Shown here one piece after another: positions 47,401 through 58,901 of a DNA stretch of 64,000 nt. The stretch is from contig JAHBBC010000017.1 in the NCBI GenBank assembly GCA_019915015.1, positions 744,001 through 808,000 on the forward strand, in the 5' to 3' direction. The notes beneath the pieces are model-generated. The model ran no database searches, was not told where the DNA came from, and worked only from the letters and a program-made list of their open reading frames with translations. A program made the position numbers and the translations under genes. Each line of letters opens with the position of its first letter. The stretch's first letter is position 1. The stretch is from Auriscalpium vulgare (lineage: Eukaryota; Basidiomycota; Agaricomycetes; Russulales; Auriscalpiaceae).

Positions 47401-48762
47401 CAACCCACTCTGTCTGAAAGCGCGTTCAGTATAAGTGATGGCGGAGAGCAAGCTATTATCGAGTCACTCACTGCACACCTAGTCGACACGTGATCCGATG
47501 CCGCCGCCTAGGCAGTGCTTCACCTCCGAGTCCTCGTGTGCTAGCCACACCTCGACACGCGTGGTCCTGGTCCCGCCTGCCACCTATCATTCAACGATTC
47601 TACGCGTAGCTCGGCCACAAAATCCTAGTGCCTGTCGGCATTCTCCCTGGGCGCTCAGGCTGCCGTATCGCGTTGTGGGCGGCCCCGATCGATATCTGCA
47701 GAATACGCTGGCGGGGCTGACGCGTCCTCATTGTGGAGCGGCATCAGTGAGATGCTATTGAGCATCGGGCGACTCGGAGGCGGAGCAATAACCGACCACT
47801 AGGCGCTATGCCGCTGGTGCCGGGCCCACGGCGCGACAGCTTGGCTGAGTCTCGCTGCCAGACTCAACTTCCCATTAGCCTCACTGCCCCGACAGGTGTC
47901 GCTATTGTGGATGTTGAATAGTCGATATACTAGCGGAGGCATTTGGTAGGAGGCACAAGGTAGGGCATGAAGTCGGTGGTTGATGTCAACACAATAAGCG
48001 CCTCACTACATGGTCCCTATAACAGAACGACTATCTTCTGTGCCAAGGTCAGCCACGGAGACTACATGGTCCCCGTCGCCGCCGTCGGAACAGGCGCGAG
48101 TGGTGACAGCGTGTCGAAGAATACCTGCACCATTGTGTCGGGTCCAGGGGACGCGGCCACCGACCGACGAGGGATGCCACCTCGAGCTGCGGCGCGCACC
48201 GCCCTGGAAAGCTTCCATTTTTTACTACTACAATAAGGACGACGGGATCAGACGCGGGTGCTGAGTCATCCGCGAATTGACTGTACGCGTCGCGCGGCTC
48301 TAAATGTGCTCGTCTGCATTGCCGTTTTCACCGAGGGTGGATGGATCAAGGCACGATGCAGCGCCTGTTCACGCGATCTACGGGCGGGAATCCAGGGAAA
48401 GGAACACCTGAGATAAAAGACTACGACATACAAGAACACACGAAGACACGAGGCTCGCGGCACAAAAGGAACAATGCGCCGAAACAGGGGAATCTGTGCA
48501 CTGCCCGCCTCGTGAAACCCACAAACTTAGCCACACCGGTCTGTGTAGGCAACCCATCAAGCCACCGCAGATATGGGCTGGCGCCGCTCTGGCTTGTAGT
48601 CCTGAGGGCGCAGCAATAGTAGCGAATCGGGAACTTGAAGGGCTGGATATAAAGCTTGCCGCGAGCATTTGGAGGAGGGGCATCGACCTACCCCCGTTCG
48701 TCCTTTCTCGCGGAACCCCCCGTGGGCCGCCAGCCCGCAGCCTACAGGCCACTAATCCCGCC
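44408..48762. other. Long stretch without a recognised gene
   Basis: Frames up to about 160 codons on both strands, none with a motif I can name. It includes the first member of a diverged repeat pair (45830-46520). Confidence 0.4.
45830..46520 (+). repeat. Diverged repeat pair, member 1
   Basis: Resembles 53430-54060 in direct orientation. The shared blocks run from GGCCGAGAACAATGCATGG through CAGGTGCG-TTTGTTCCTA to CCGCCACGCTGGCTA-CAGAC, and then a GCCCCGAAAG/GCTCCGAAAG block. GTGCG and ACAG at conserved places look like old splice sites, so these may be two dead copies of one gene. Confidence 0.6.
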
Positions 48763-50884
48763 ATGAATCAACAGCCATTATACACAGCGCAGCCTCCGAA
48801 GGTCGTCTTCATTGAAGAGGAAGAGCAAGTCCTATACGATGTCAAAAGTTTCTTGGAGAGCTATAAGGCCCTCTCGTTTGATTTCATTGACAATGCCCAG
48901 GTGAGCATAGCGATATCCCTATAACCTAGCCATAACTATTGCTCACCCCATATGCTGCCTGCAGCAAACAGATTCCGATGGATTCGCAGGCGCTCTCGAC
49001 GGCGTCATCGGTTCGGAAATTTCACCTTACCATAATGTCAGCTGGGGCGAGGTATCTGCCGACAATGTAGCTGATGCTAATGAATATACAAACCCCACCG
49101 TGAGTCCTATTGCACTTAAACAGAGCGCAACAGCTCACATAGTGTTCAGCGGCCGGTCGTCTTGTACACCCGGGCCGCAAGTGATCTTGCAAGCATCTCT
49201 GCGGACGCGAATCCAGTGCCTGCCGCACATGCCCACTGTGTATCGACAGAGCTAGAGGTGAGCGCATCGTTCTGTCGAACTGGCAGGGCGCGACACTCAC
49301 ATTGCGTTCAGCTGCTGGTCACCCCGCCAGAGTCTTACAACACGGTGAGCGCCATATCCAGATAACGCTGCGTCGATGCAAACTCAGACTCTCGCAGGTC
49401 GCCCAAGTTGCTCTTGGGCACAACGGTGAATACCCTGGGTACGGGTATCAAGTGCCTGTCGCCACACCTGATGACCAGAGTGGACCGAACCAGGTGAGCA
49501 TTGGCTTTTTCAACATCCGGTGCACCACTCACATCGCGGTCAGATACTGGCCGAAGGGTTCGACGAAGTGAGTGACATGTTCAAATGACACTGCGTCAGT
49601 GTAACTCACCCTGTGTGCTCTCAGTATCTCAACAAATGTCATCGTCAAACCGAGATCAATTTCCAACCATCTGACAGCTCGGCGGGTCAAAATCTTGATG
49701 CAGAGCCTCAGCAGAGCTTCTCAATCCTCGAGCCGCAGGTCCCTATAAGCAAAGACTCATCTTTGGCAGGCTGGGCAACCTTGGCACCTCACCGAGCGCA
49801 ATCGACTTCCCACACAACACCTACAGTGACTCCGGGTGTAAACCAAGCTGGACCTTCGAGGCTTTTTGAAGGCGTGGCACCGACTAGCGGGATGAAACGG
49901 AAAGAAGGCGTCGACTCGGGCCATTCTACTGACTCGGTGGCGCTTCCACGGCCTGCGAAAGTGATGAAGACTCCGCGCAGGGTCAAACCGATGCCCAAGA
50001 CCACGGCGAAGCCCAGCGAGCGGACGCCCATGCCGATGCCATCTCCTGCGGGCAAATGGTTGGTGCTCGACTCGAATAGGGAAATGGAGGTAGTCCTCCC
50101 GATTCCGAGTAGAAAACGGCGGCGGATTGGCACAGACGAAGCCGCAGCTAGACCAAGCGAAAGGACGAAGACGACTCCAGAGTCAGCGCCACTGGTAACA
50201 AATACGGATACAGCTAACCCACCATCGGACATCACGAGCCCCGTACAACCCGCGCTCTCGCACACCGTGCCGGCTTCACGGAAGAAACGGCCACGTCAAG
50301 ACGAGAACAAAGACGAACACGAGGGCTGCGACTCGGACCGCGACGATGAGCCTGCCCCGCTGCGCAAGAAGGTGAAGATCAGTAAGCAAGAAAATGCGAC
50401 AAGGAAGCCAAATGATCAGCTCAAGCTCGGAGAAGGCCCCGCCGGACGCTACTACATCGCGACGACACTGAGGCATGGGCGGGAAGTCGCGCACCTTGGC
50501 AATCCGACAATGGAGAAGACGTGGGCTGACCTGGCAGGCCATTACACACCGCAACAACTCGAGCATGTGTGGAGGTCCGTGCCCCAGATTTGCCCCATGC
50601 CATCTTGCGACGTCAAAGCGCCCTCGAAGGATGAGCTTTTCCGCAACCATATCCAGGAAAAACACCATATATGCGGGGAATTCCACAAAAAAGGCGAACA
50701 GTGTTTGGATGGGAGCAATCGACATGTAGACCTCAAAAGGCATAAAAAGGGCAAGTCAGGCCTGAAGCCCCACGTCTGCGAGCAGTGTGGCAAGGCCTAT
50801 GTTCGGAAAGATGGCTTGGGGAGACATAGAAATGAAAAACACCGCAGCAGCAAGGCCGAGTACTACATGAAAGTCCTCAGTTGA
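48763..50884 (+). CDS. C2H2 zinc-finger protein with seven exons including 24- and 33-nt exons
   Basis: Exons 48763-48900, 48965-49099, 49150-49257, 49312-49344, 49398-49493, 49544-49567 and 49625-50884 all begin and end on codon boundaries. Introns are 50-64 nt with GTGAGC/GTGAGT donors. The product is 597 residues. The N-terminus (PPKVVFIEEEEQVLYDVKSF) is acidic. The middle is Pro/Thr/Lys-rich, with nuclear-signal-like RKRRRI and RKKRPR. The C-terminus carries zinc-binding motifs: CPMPSCDVKAPSKDELFRNH, a CGEFH...C variant, and a canonical CEQCGKAYVRKDGLGRHRNE with a closing His. It is probably a nuclear DNA-binding protein; targets are unknown. Confidence 0.82.
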
Positions 50885-51861
50885 CGAGCTAATTTATTCC
50901 TTATTTGCGCACCTTGTATTAACACCATTTTTCTTTTTCCTTCTTCTCTTTCATTTTTCCTTCTTCTCCTCCATCTTTTTACCCATTTTTTTCAACACAA
51001 ATCCTGTAGACGACTATGCATATGTATCACAATTCAATGATGACTTCAATCCTACAGAGATTTGCGACTCACCTTTTTGCTGGACACCTTCGATTGTCGC
51101 TCGCACAGTCTAGCAGTACGTGGCGGACAATCTTGCTGAGCGACAAAAGTCCTCTAAGTGCCGGAAGTAAATGTTAGGGCCGAGGCGAGGGCGACCTACC
51201 TCCGGCATTCGCATTGGAGCAATTCAGTCCTGCCGCCTGCGTCCCTTAAAGGGCTACGGTGACAGGCGTGAAGATGAGGTCGTTCAATGGGAGGCGAGAG
51301 CGGCTGGCGGATGGGGGGATACGGTCCAATCTCTGATCATCCTGCTATTTACAGCCTTGGCATACACAAGGGCTAGAGACGAACGCCCGGTTAGCGGAAT
51401 AACAAGAGACCAACACAATAGGGCGCACGGAAGGATCACGCCGAGCGGCTTCCCCGTGACTTCGGTAGATGTACAGTACAACAAGGAAACAAGGGTCCCC
51501 GCCAGTAGACATGGCGGAGATGATGTTCACGGACGCCGGATATCCTGGCGCAAATCAAATCGCGACGGTTGGAGACCGCAATTGTCATTGTTGTTGTATG
51601 TCATAGCGTTCGACTGTGAGGACCACGTCATGTGCTATCATATACTGCAGAGCGATGTTGAGACTTCAGATGGGGGTTTAAGATTGGTGACTAGCTATCG
51701 GAAGTGGTGCGCAGACTCGTCTCGGCAGAGTTGGCAGTCGAAAAAGCGCACACGTGAGCAACCAAGTTCCAACCGAGCTTGCACGCACCACAACCCGGGT
51801 TTGCCCATTCGATCCGATGTTGAAAGAGGAGGGCTTTTGTACAAGAGGTGAGTCTGGGAGA
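50885..51861. other. Intergenic, no gene recognised
   Basis: Starts with a strikingly pyrimidine-rich, T-rich tract (50925-50995), probably the 3' end and terminator zone of the zinc-finger gene. A 226-codon plus-strand frame at 51171 shows no motif and atypical composition. Confidence 0.45.
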
Positions 51862-51945
51862 GCGTGCCGTCCTCTGGGACGATCGATCGCGGCGGGTCGC
51901 GACCGCGGCCGCATTGGGTGAAACCCAACTGTGGGGTTGTGTCGT
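51862..51945 (+). repeat. Left arm of an imperfect inverted repeat
   Basis: GTGCCGTCCTCTGGGAC, a GATCGCGGC block and GGTGAAACCCAACTGT are mirrored, with mismatches, on the opposite strand at 52728-52806. Reading inwards, both arms encode an FT-x-CGRGR...VPEDGT pattern. Confidence 0.65.
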
Positions 51946-52727
51946 GAGAACGAGAGCATTAGTTCCCACCGTACCGCCAGTCTCTGTACCCCTTGCATTG
52001 GCAACAACGCCAATGCACTCGATCTGAGTAATGCTATCTATCGTGCTCATCTGCCACAGCCTGAGTCTCCTTGAGCGCTGCACTCCCAATACACTCTTAA
52101 TACCTCCGGCCGCTCGACCGCGTGACACTGACACGTCTGTGGTTATCATTAATATATTGGGTTATCACGCGTTGACGCGTCGCTCAGCGCGTCGCGCTCT
52201 CCTTTAGTTTCTGTCGCCCCAGATGTTTTCCTTGTCTACACCGGTAAGCGAGCTCATGAGGGCCTGAAGCCCTTGAGACTGAACCCGCCCACGCCGCTTG
52301 TCCGTGCCGTGCCGCGAGGCGCGAGCCGGTCTCCGAATACCTGCCCGTTTAGGATGTCGATTGGCGCGGGCGCAGTAAGTAATAGCGCTGCAGCGTCCGA
52401 CCAGATGCGCTGACCTTCTTTGCGCGCAGAGAGCTTGATGCAGTCCACATCGCCTCGGACACGAACCAGCGTGCTCGGCCGCGGGAGGGGTGGCCACCTC
52501 TGGTGATGACAGCGGACGAGTGGCAGACGGCATGTCGGCAGTCGGGTCACGCGGTCACGCATCCGTCGACGGAGCAGTTTGCAAAGAGCGAGTGACACGA
52601 ACATCGTTCAGGATAATGAGAATGTACGTGCATGATACATACAGCCTACAGAGGGTGTCTAAGGAGCGAGTAATACATTGAATGAGTGACCGGGCATTGG
52701 GCAATGGACACCACCGACGCGCTGCCC

Positions 52728-52806
52728 CTACAGTGGGGTTTACCGCATGCGGTCGCGGACGCGTCCGGCCGCGATCGGTTGTCCCAGAGGACGGCACGTT
52801 CTGGAG
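52728..52806 (-). repeat. Right arm of an imperfect inverted repeat
   Basis: Approximate reverse complement of 51862-51945, enclosing about 780 bp without a recognised gene. It could be an old inverted duplication or the ends of a non-autonomous element; no flanking target-site duplication was evident. Confidence 0.65.
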
Positions 52807-53429
52807 TCTGGGTGAGTTCAAATATCTGCGCACCGGGAGTAGGCCCGGGCCCGCATTAGCCCGGCAAATCCCGGAAGGCTGGCTGACCAAGCTGGTTGAA
52901 GCCTAGGCCCAGCCGACGATATCTACTTACCTCGGAGTAGGCTCGGACCTCCTCAGGCCCCCCATTCGCTTGCTTGGACGCCTTGGATTCTGGCATGAGT
53001 CGCCGTGAAGTGTTACTACCGCTGAATCTATGCTTTTGCGGGTGAGTAGTGCGTGTCCATGTTCTCCTGGGCTTCGGCCTGAGTCTCGGCCTGACGATCT
53101 TACAGTTGGCCTTGGGTACATTGTGTCGAATCGAAGGACGCATCACCAGCTCCGGCCAGCTGCCCCGACTCCATGATCCCCACACGCGATTCGGACTGCC
53201 CGCACCTAATCTTTGTCGCCCCAAGTCCTTTCCGGGTGCTCATTTTCGGGGACTCAGCTGGTTGATCACGTTTCTGACTATAAGTTGCGTACTCACATGA
53301 GATTGCAAGTCTTCACCCTAAGTCTTGCTCGCAGCCCGTCCGGTGGACCCAAGGTCCCTTCATGCATGGCACACGCCGTATACAGCCTAAGTGGAAGGTC
53401 AAAAGCGTGTAACTAGGAGATAAGTTGTG
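52807..53429. other. Intergenic, no gene recognised
   Basis: Nothing recognisable on either strand. Confidence 0.45.
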
Positions 53430-54060
53430 CCTGCGCGCCGCTCATGCGTAATGCATCCTCTATCCGTTTGCTCTGCGCTCATATCATCCTGGAAATGGAA
53501 AGGCTACCACGCTCCAATGGCACATTCATTTTCATTTTCTCTAACGATCCCGTCTTACGAACTGTCGAACATTGTCGATTGCCCCGGACAACTCGTGCGT
53601 CACCTATGGATCCCTTCGTGGGGGACGAGCTACCGGTTGCTTCAGCGCCAGGGGTCCGAACCAGGGCGCTTCCTCCGGCCGAGAACAATGCATGGCCAGC
53701 TGTCGGGCTCAGGTGCGTTTTGTTCCTACGTCCTCGCAAATAGGCCGCTAATGCATGCCCGCCACGCTGGCTACAGACCTACTTGCAAAGGAGTCCGTGC
53801 TTCCCAGGGGCGGGTGGTGGGTTAGACTGCTCCGAAAGCTTCTCATGTGGTGCAATGCTGGACGAGCTCAGCTTAGTGGCCAGCGTGATGCTTGTCTATC
53901 AAGCATTTTCGTGCATCTCGTATCCTATGAGAGCTGCTCACTCGTTCGCAGTTTCTCTCATTTGACCATAGAACGAATTCTGAGTGGACGTTGATTTCCG
54001 GTGCCCTCTCACTGACGTTCGCGATGCATGCGAAGGGTTCCTTTACTTCCGTGCTCATTT
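53430..54060 (+). repeat. Diverged repeat pair, member 2
   Basis: Counterpart of 45830-46520, see that entry. The two predicted peptides share a TFI...TV(E/D)HCR.PR.TR pattern, but no domain can be assigned with confidence. Confidence 0.6.
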
Positions 54061-55729
54061 TATTCCCATATTACTTCTACATTGACATACGCCTATGCTT
54101 CAAATACTAGACGTGCAGCCTTGTATGAGCTAGGATGTGCGTCGAGGACCGGGTCGGATCCTCGGGAATGCCGAGCTGGCGGTGCTGGGTGTTTGAAGAC
54201 CAAGGCTCGGTCGAAGGCGTCGATGATCCCGACCAAACGACAATGTTGTGGCGCTTCTGCGCGCGGCGCGCCATCTTATCAACGATGCGTACGAAGGCGA
54301 TTGTTCAGTAAGCGTTCTCAGAGGATAGAAAGACGACCGACATGCTCGAGTGACGAGGGCCCGCCCATCGCAAGAGGAAGTCGTGCAGGGGCAGATGTCG
54401 ACGACGGGAAGATGTGTGGCCACTGCGTCGATCTGGTATAGCCCGTTCGCGATCGGCCGCCGGGGCTCACCAACTCCGGGACGCACAGAGATACCTCATT
54501 TGGGATTGGGATGTCCCCCAACTTGAACGGTGATTCAGGAAGCGACGAGATCATAATTCCACTATCTCTCGAATGCTTTCTGCTGTGTTTTCGCTGACGA
54601 TATAGGTCCCGTTCCTAACAGAGTTTCGCGCGCTGGAAGGCTTTGCAAGGTGTACGCAATAGTCTATCAGCATCTCAAAATATATCGCAAAGTACTGATC
54701 AAACTCGCCGAGTGACCTCGGCCTCGAGGACCTCTTGTGCCGAGATCATACCTTGACATAGATGTGGCGAACACAAATTCGTTGCCAGATATATCAAAAA
54801 GAGGTCATCGATGCGGAAGAACCAGATCGTTCGCAGAGCCACGCACATCGTTAATGGCATCCATAATCTGCCCAGGGAACGAGATTGGGGATGACACGCG
54901 TGGGTTCGTGGACGTGTCTGCAGAGTTTCTTGTACGAGGCGTGCGGACGGGCGATATGACTGACTGGTTCGTTGTGCATGAGGTGACAGATGATTGGAGG
55001 CCTAAGGTGGCAAAAAGAGATCCGATGTGTCAGAAGGATGAGGAGAGCGCGGTGAAGAACGCACCCGAGCTGGCTCAGTCGCCCTTCGGTAGCTCCTCAG
55101 TGACAATCACTACCAGGAGTTACCAGGTTCCACCTCAAAGAGGCGTGTCCACGTCCACTGTTTGCCGTCCACGCAAACGCGCCTTCAAGCGCTCCATCTG
55201 CGCTGACGCTCGCCGTACTTCCCATCGCCGCCTCAACCGCAAAGTTCACGCCAAGGCATCGCGCGCCACGTTGGGTAGAGCCCATCTTCACCTGGGCATG
55301 CAAGCGGTGCACTGTTGCAAAAAGTAAGCAGATGTACAGATGCTGCCACGTACGCGTCGGCGCCTCGAGCTTGAGGTAAACGACCCCAGGCTGGTAGGAA
55401 CTTCACCGCCGAATCGAATCTTCATCCCGAGATAAGCTATGCCGGCACGGTCCAAGCAGAGCTCGCGAGCGATGTCGACATCCGCTGGTGAAGACAAACC
55501 AGTGTTGAGGCCTTGAGGCTGAAGCGCTGACTCGGAAGCTTGCAGCAGCTTGCAGCGCGCGCTGCAGTCGTGGGAATTCTGTCTCTGACCTTGACAACGA
55601 GCTCACAGATCTAGAGCTAGAGCCTCCTTTTCTTTGTCACAACCGCGGGCAAGAGCATGCTTGGCCTTTGCTATGACCGACATGAGGCCCCCTAGCGCAT
55701 GGTTATCGAAAACAATAGACCGTCAAGCA
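54061..55729. other. Mostly featureless; possible minus-strand gene remnant
   Basis: On the minus strand around 55080-55440, frames reading VYLKLEAPT and VKMGSTQRGARCLGVNFAVE could be exons of a gene, but start, stop and splice phase are unclear. No domain is recognised. Confidence 0.35.
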
Positions 55730-55736
55730 TATAAAA
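55730..55736 (+). promoter_or_regulatory. TATA box of the 55774 gene
   Basis: TATAAAA 44 bp before the start codon, implying a leader of only about 10-15 nt. Confidence 0.6.
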
Positions 55737-55773
55737 ACGCCCGCGTCTACCAGCGCAACCCTCAGAATCCAAC

Positions 55774-56493
55774 ATGACAACATCCCCTCCCTTCGACGAC
55801 CTCGCGTTTCTCACCAAAGAGCCCATCACCTTCCTCCCGCGCTCGCCCGGCAGCAGTGCACTCAGCCTTCGCGTAACCCGGCTCGACATCGGACCCCACT
55901 ACACCCACTGGCTCGTCGGCAACGCCGTGGGCGCGATGACGGCCGCGGGCGTCCCCGCCTTCGAGCCCGAACACACGGCGCAGGTCCTCAGGCTCAAGCT
56001 CTTTCCTGGCGGCGAGGACGAGCGCGCGCGCTGGCTCGAGCACCACCTCGTGCTGCAGGAAGCGGCGCTCTTACTCAACAGCCTTGTGCACGTCCCGAAC
56101 AGCGTGCTGCCGGGAGCAGTCACCGCGACGATGCCCGACGGGCAGCAAGTGACGCTGTGCGCGGTGCTCATGCAGCTCATCTGCAACAAGTGTGTTGGGC
56201 AGTTGGATGATAACCGGAACTATGTTATCGCGCGCTCGCTGCTCTTGTTCGGCATGTTGATGCGCGAAGACGGAGTCACGTTTGGCGACCTGCGCACGGA
56301 ACACTTCAGCCTGTCGATGGACCCAGTGTCGCGCCGAGGGGCCCAGTACAGCACGTTCAGAAGATGCGTGACGTTGACGGAATGGAGCGGGATGAGTCTT
56401 CGGAGACGTGGGGAGCCGCGTGATGAAGTAGGGCATCGCAAAGATGCAGCCGTGCTAGAGGAAGTCGCATTGATCATTTTGAGATATGCATGA
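55774..56493 (+). CDS. Unrecognised single-exon protein, 239 residues
   Basis: A clean uninterrupted frame with a well-placed TATA box and strong codon bias (third-position G/C), in contrast to the repeat-rich DNA around it. The protein starts MTTSPPFDDLAFLTKEPITF, is mixed alpha/beta in composition, has an Ala/Leu-rich helix (WLEHHLVLQEAALLLNSLVH), and ends in a basic segment (RRGEPRDEVGHRKD) with a final helix. There is no signal peptide or membrane segment and I know no family. The late conserved-looking segment SLLLFGMLMREDGVTFGDLR could help a profile search. A basidiomycete-specific protein is likely. Confidence 0.65.
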   Translation: MTTSPPFDDLAFLTKEPITFLPRSPGSSALSLRVTRLDIGPHYTHWLVGNAVGAMTAAGVPAFEPEHTAQVLRLKLFPGGEDERARWLEHHLVLQEAALLLNSLVHVPNSVLPGAVTATMPDGQQVTLCAVLMQLICNKCVGQLDDNRNYVIARSLLLFGMLMREDGVTFGDLRTEHFSLSMDPVSRRGAQYSTFRRCVTLTEWSGMSLRRRGEPRDEVGHRKDAAVLEEVALIILRYA

Positions 56494-56690
56494 TACTTGC
56501 ACTGTTGAGCGAGTGCGCCTGTACGGTTCTACTAGATAACGCACCTGACAGTTCTGCCAAGAAAATAGTCGAATTCTAATCTCTGTCGGTCCATCGTACA
56601 AACTAAAATTGATTCGATGTACTATCGTAGACAACAGTAGATCAAGACATGTAACTACAAACTAGAGCGACGCCTACCTCCCACTTAATT

Positions 56691-58901
56691 TCAGGCTCGC
56701 AAGGTGATCGAACATCGGAAGGGCTCAGGAGCACTGTATAAGCACACTTACTGTAAGCTTGAATGGTCAGTGTACAAGAACACTCTACACACCTGACCAG
56801 TCCACCTGTATACGTGCCAGGGATTGGTATCTCCATCCCATCCGCATCCTTGGCCTTTGACACATCAAAAGCGGACAACACAGACGCAACAGTCATGAAG
56901 ATAACCGCGTCCGCTAGATGCCGGCCTGGGCATACCCTACTGACGAGTTCAGATACCAGTGCACGTGGAACCCATCCGTATGCCCACCTTCGCCCGAGGC
57001 CGAAAGCCGGTGCCAGTATCAGGTCGCAATCATCCTTTAGCAGGCCGTCATCGGTCAAAAAGCGCTCTGGAGTGAATTCGTCTGGATTAAGGTAGGCCTC
57101 TGATTCCCGCAAGATTGTCCTATCCGCAGATTTTAGATTGTCGGAACAACAATGAAATGAATCAACACTTACCATAAGTTCGCCATCACCAGAGCACCTG
57201 CAAAAGTCGTCAGAAACTAGTGCCGGAGCATGCGAAGGAGGGTCGAACCTTTGGGTATGTAGTAGCCCCTGTACATGTCGTCTACCTGCAGCATGTGAGG
57301 AAGACCTGCCAGACGAGCGTCATTGCCATATACATCTGCGAAAGAGATGGCAATACGCACCAAGCGGTCCAACGGGTCGCCATCTGACGAGCTCCTTGCA
57401 GATTGCATCGACGTATGGCAGGCGCACCCTGTCTTCAAATGTGGGTGCCCGTGAACGTCCAGTGATGGCATCGAGCTCGGCCTGTGCCTTGTGCTGCATG
57501 TCGGGATGGAGCGCCAGCGAGAGAAAGGCAGTCAACAAAGATGATACGACCTATGGGGAATCCCGGAAACATAGGTCTTTCAGTCGCCCCCGCAATTCTA
57601 AGAGATAATAAGTCTTACAGTATCTACACCGGCTGAAGAACGGGCGCGGTAGATGAGCCTTAGAATGAGTTCATTGCAGTTTGGAGCGATGCACCAACCG
57701 AGATAGATCGAACCACATGCGTCGCGCACAACCTGCTCGGTGATCTCACCGGGCTTGGAATCTTCTGGCAAATCTTGCAGATCCTCAAGACTGTCTCGCG
57801 CTATGGAGGGCGGAGCGATACCCTTTCGCTAATACAACAGACAGCCATGAGATTTCATAGGAGATCTGAGCAAGTTGAACACAGCCCACCATTCTGTCCT
57901 TCACAAGAGCGATCGGGTCCTTCTTCATCGATTCCCCAAGTTCTCGGCCTCGCTGAGCGACCTTCATAAAGCCCGTCCCAGGGAACCCTCTAGGGAGATG
58001 TTGAACTGGTTGACATGTTTAGTAGGGAGATGATAACAGAGGCAGCTTTGGTGCATACGTATGGGTAGATTATTCACAAGGAGGGAGCCAGGCAGCGTGG
58101 CCGAGACACCAATCTTGCTCACTTCCTGCACCACTGCAAGGTAGCTGTCATTCTCTGGCCGCACTTCGTAGCCGTAAGCCATTGACAATATGATCGAAGC
58201 TTGCAAGCTTGATATTCATCAATTATGATCTGAAGGGATACAGACGCCGATGTTTCGTACCGTTCGGTGTGCTCGAAGAACATCTCGGGCGTTTTCGCCA
58301 GGTGCGAGAGGAAGTCCGCGACCTTCGCCTGGATCATGGATTTGTGCTCGACGAGCGCACTAGGACGCATCCCACGGTCGAGGATCCGACGTTTCGCGCG
58401 CAGGTGTTCCCCATAGGGTGTGCGTTGGACCATCCAGTTCCAGTCCATCCTGCAGCAGCTTTGTTCAGCAATCGGGAGGTGACACTGGACCTCTAGGAAC
58501 TCACAATTTCTCACCGAAGATGGGTAAGCGCGGGCGATCAGAATAGATAGCGCCTCTTTTTTCGAATAGATCCTTCACTGCCGTGCTGGAATTCAAGATA
58601 ACGATGCGCTGTCCAAGGACCTCAAGAGAAATGACATCGCCTCCAAGGTCGTTGGTACGTGAAGCGCTAATGTGAGTATCATGTACACACCGTAAACCTT
58701 GGCCCATTTGGCGTAGGTGAGCCACGACGCATTCTTCGGTAGGTCGAGGAGGTTTCCGATGAGCGGGAGAGGAGGCGGACCGGGTGGGTACGCGGGTTTC
58801 TTTCGCAGCTTGAGATATGCAAGGCTGACGAACGACGCGATGGATATGAGGGCGACAGCGAGCGACGCCGATGTCGCTATCACGGTAGTCCGTTGGTCCA
58901 T
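56691..58901 (-). CDS. Cytochrome P450 monooxygenase with two microexons
   Basis: About thirteen exons. The N-terminal anchor (residues about 8-30) is followed by the Pro-rich hinge PPGPPPLPLIGN. Diagnostic motifs: the I-helix AGVDTVVSS, the K-helix ExxR in CKELVRWRP, GYYIPKG, the PERF region NPDEFTPERF, and the heme loop FGLGRRVCPG with the iron-ligand Cys. The last exon ends EPFRCSITLRA before the stop at 56691-56693. Two exons are tiny: 57619-57632 (14 nt, I-helix) and 57173-57197 (25 nt, ALVMANLW). The heme motif is split by an intron between GRR and VCPG. Motif order resembles the large basidiomycete P450 group annotated as O-methylsterigmatocystin oxidoreductase-like. The substrate is unknown; it is probably ER-bound and needs an NADPH reductase partner. 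No break was found. Confidence 0.85.

Noticed and set aside
51171..51851. 226-codon plus-strand frame
   Set aside because: No motif, no promoter signal, and composition unlike the recognised genes. It partly overlaps repeat sequence.
54737..55327. 196-codon plus-strand frame with a basic tail
   Set aside because: No recognisable domain, and the opposite strand looks equally or more protein-like; not enough to call a gene.
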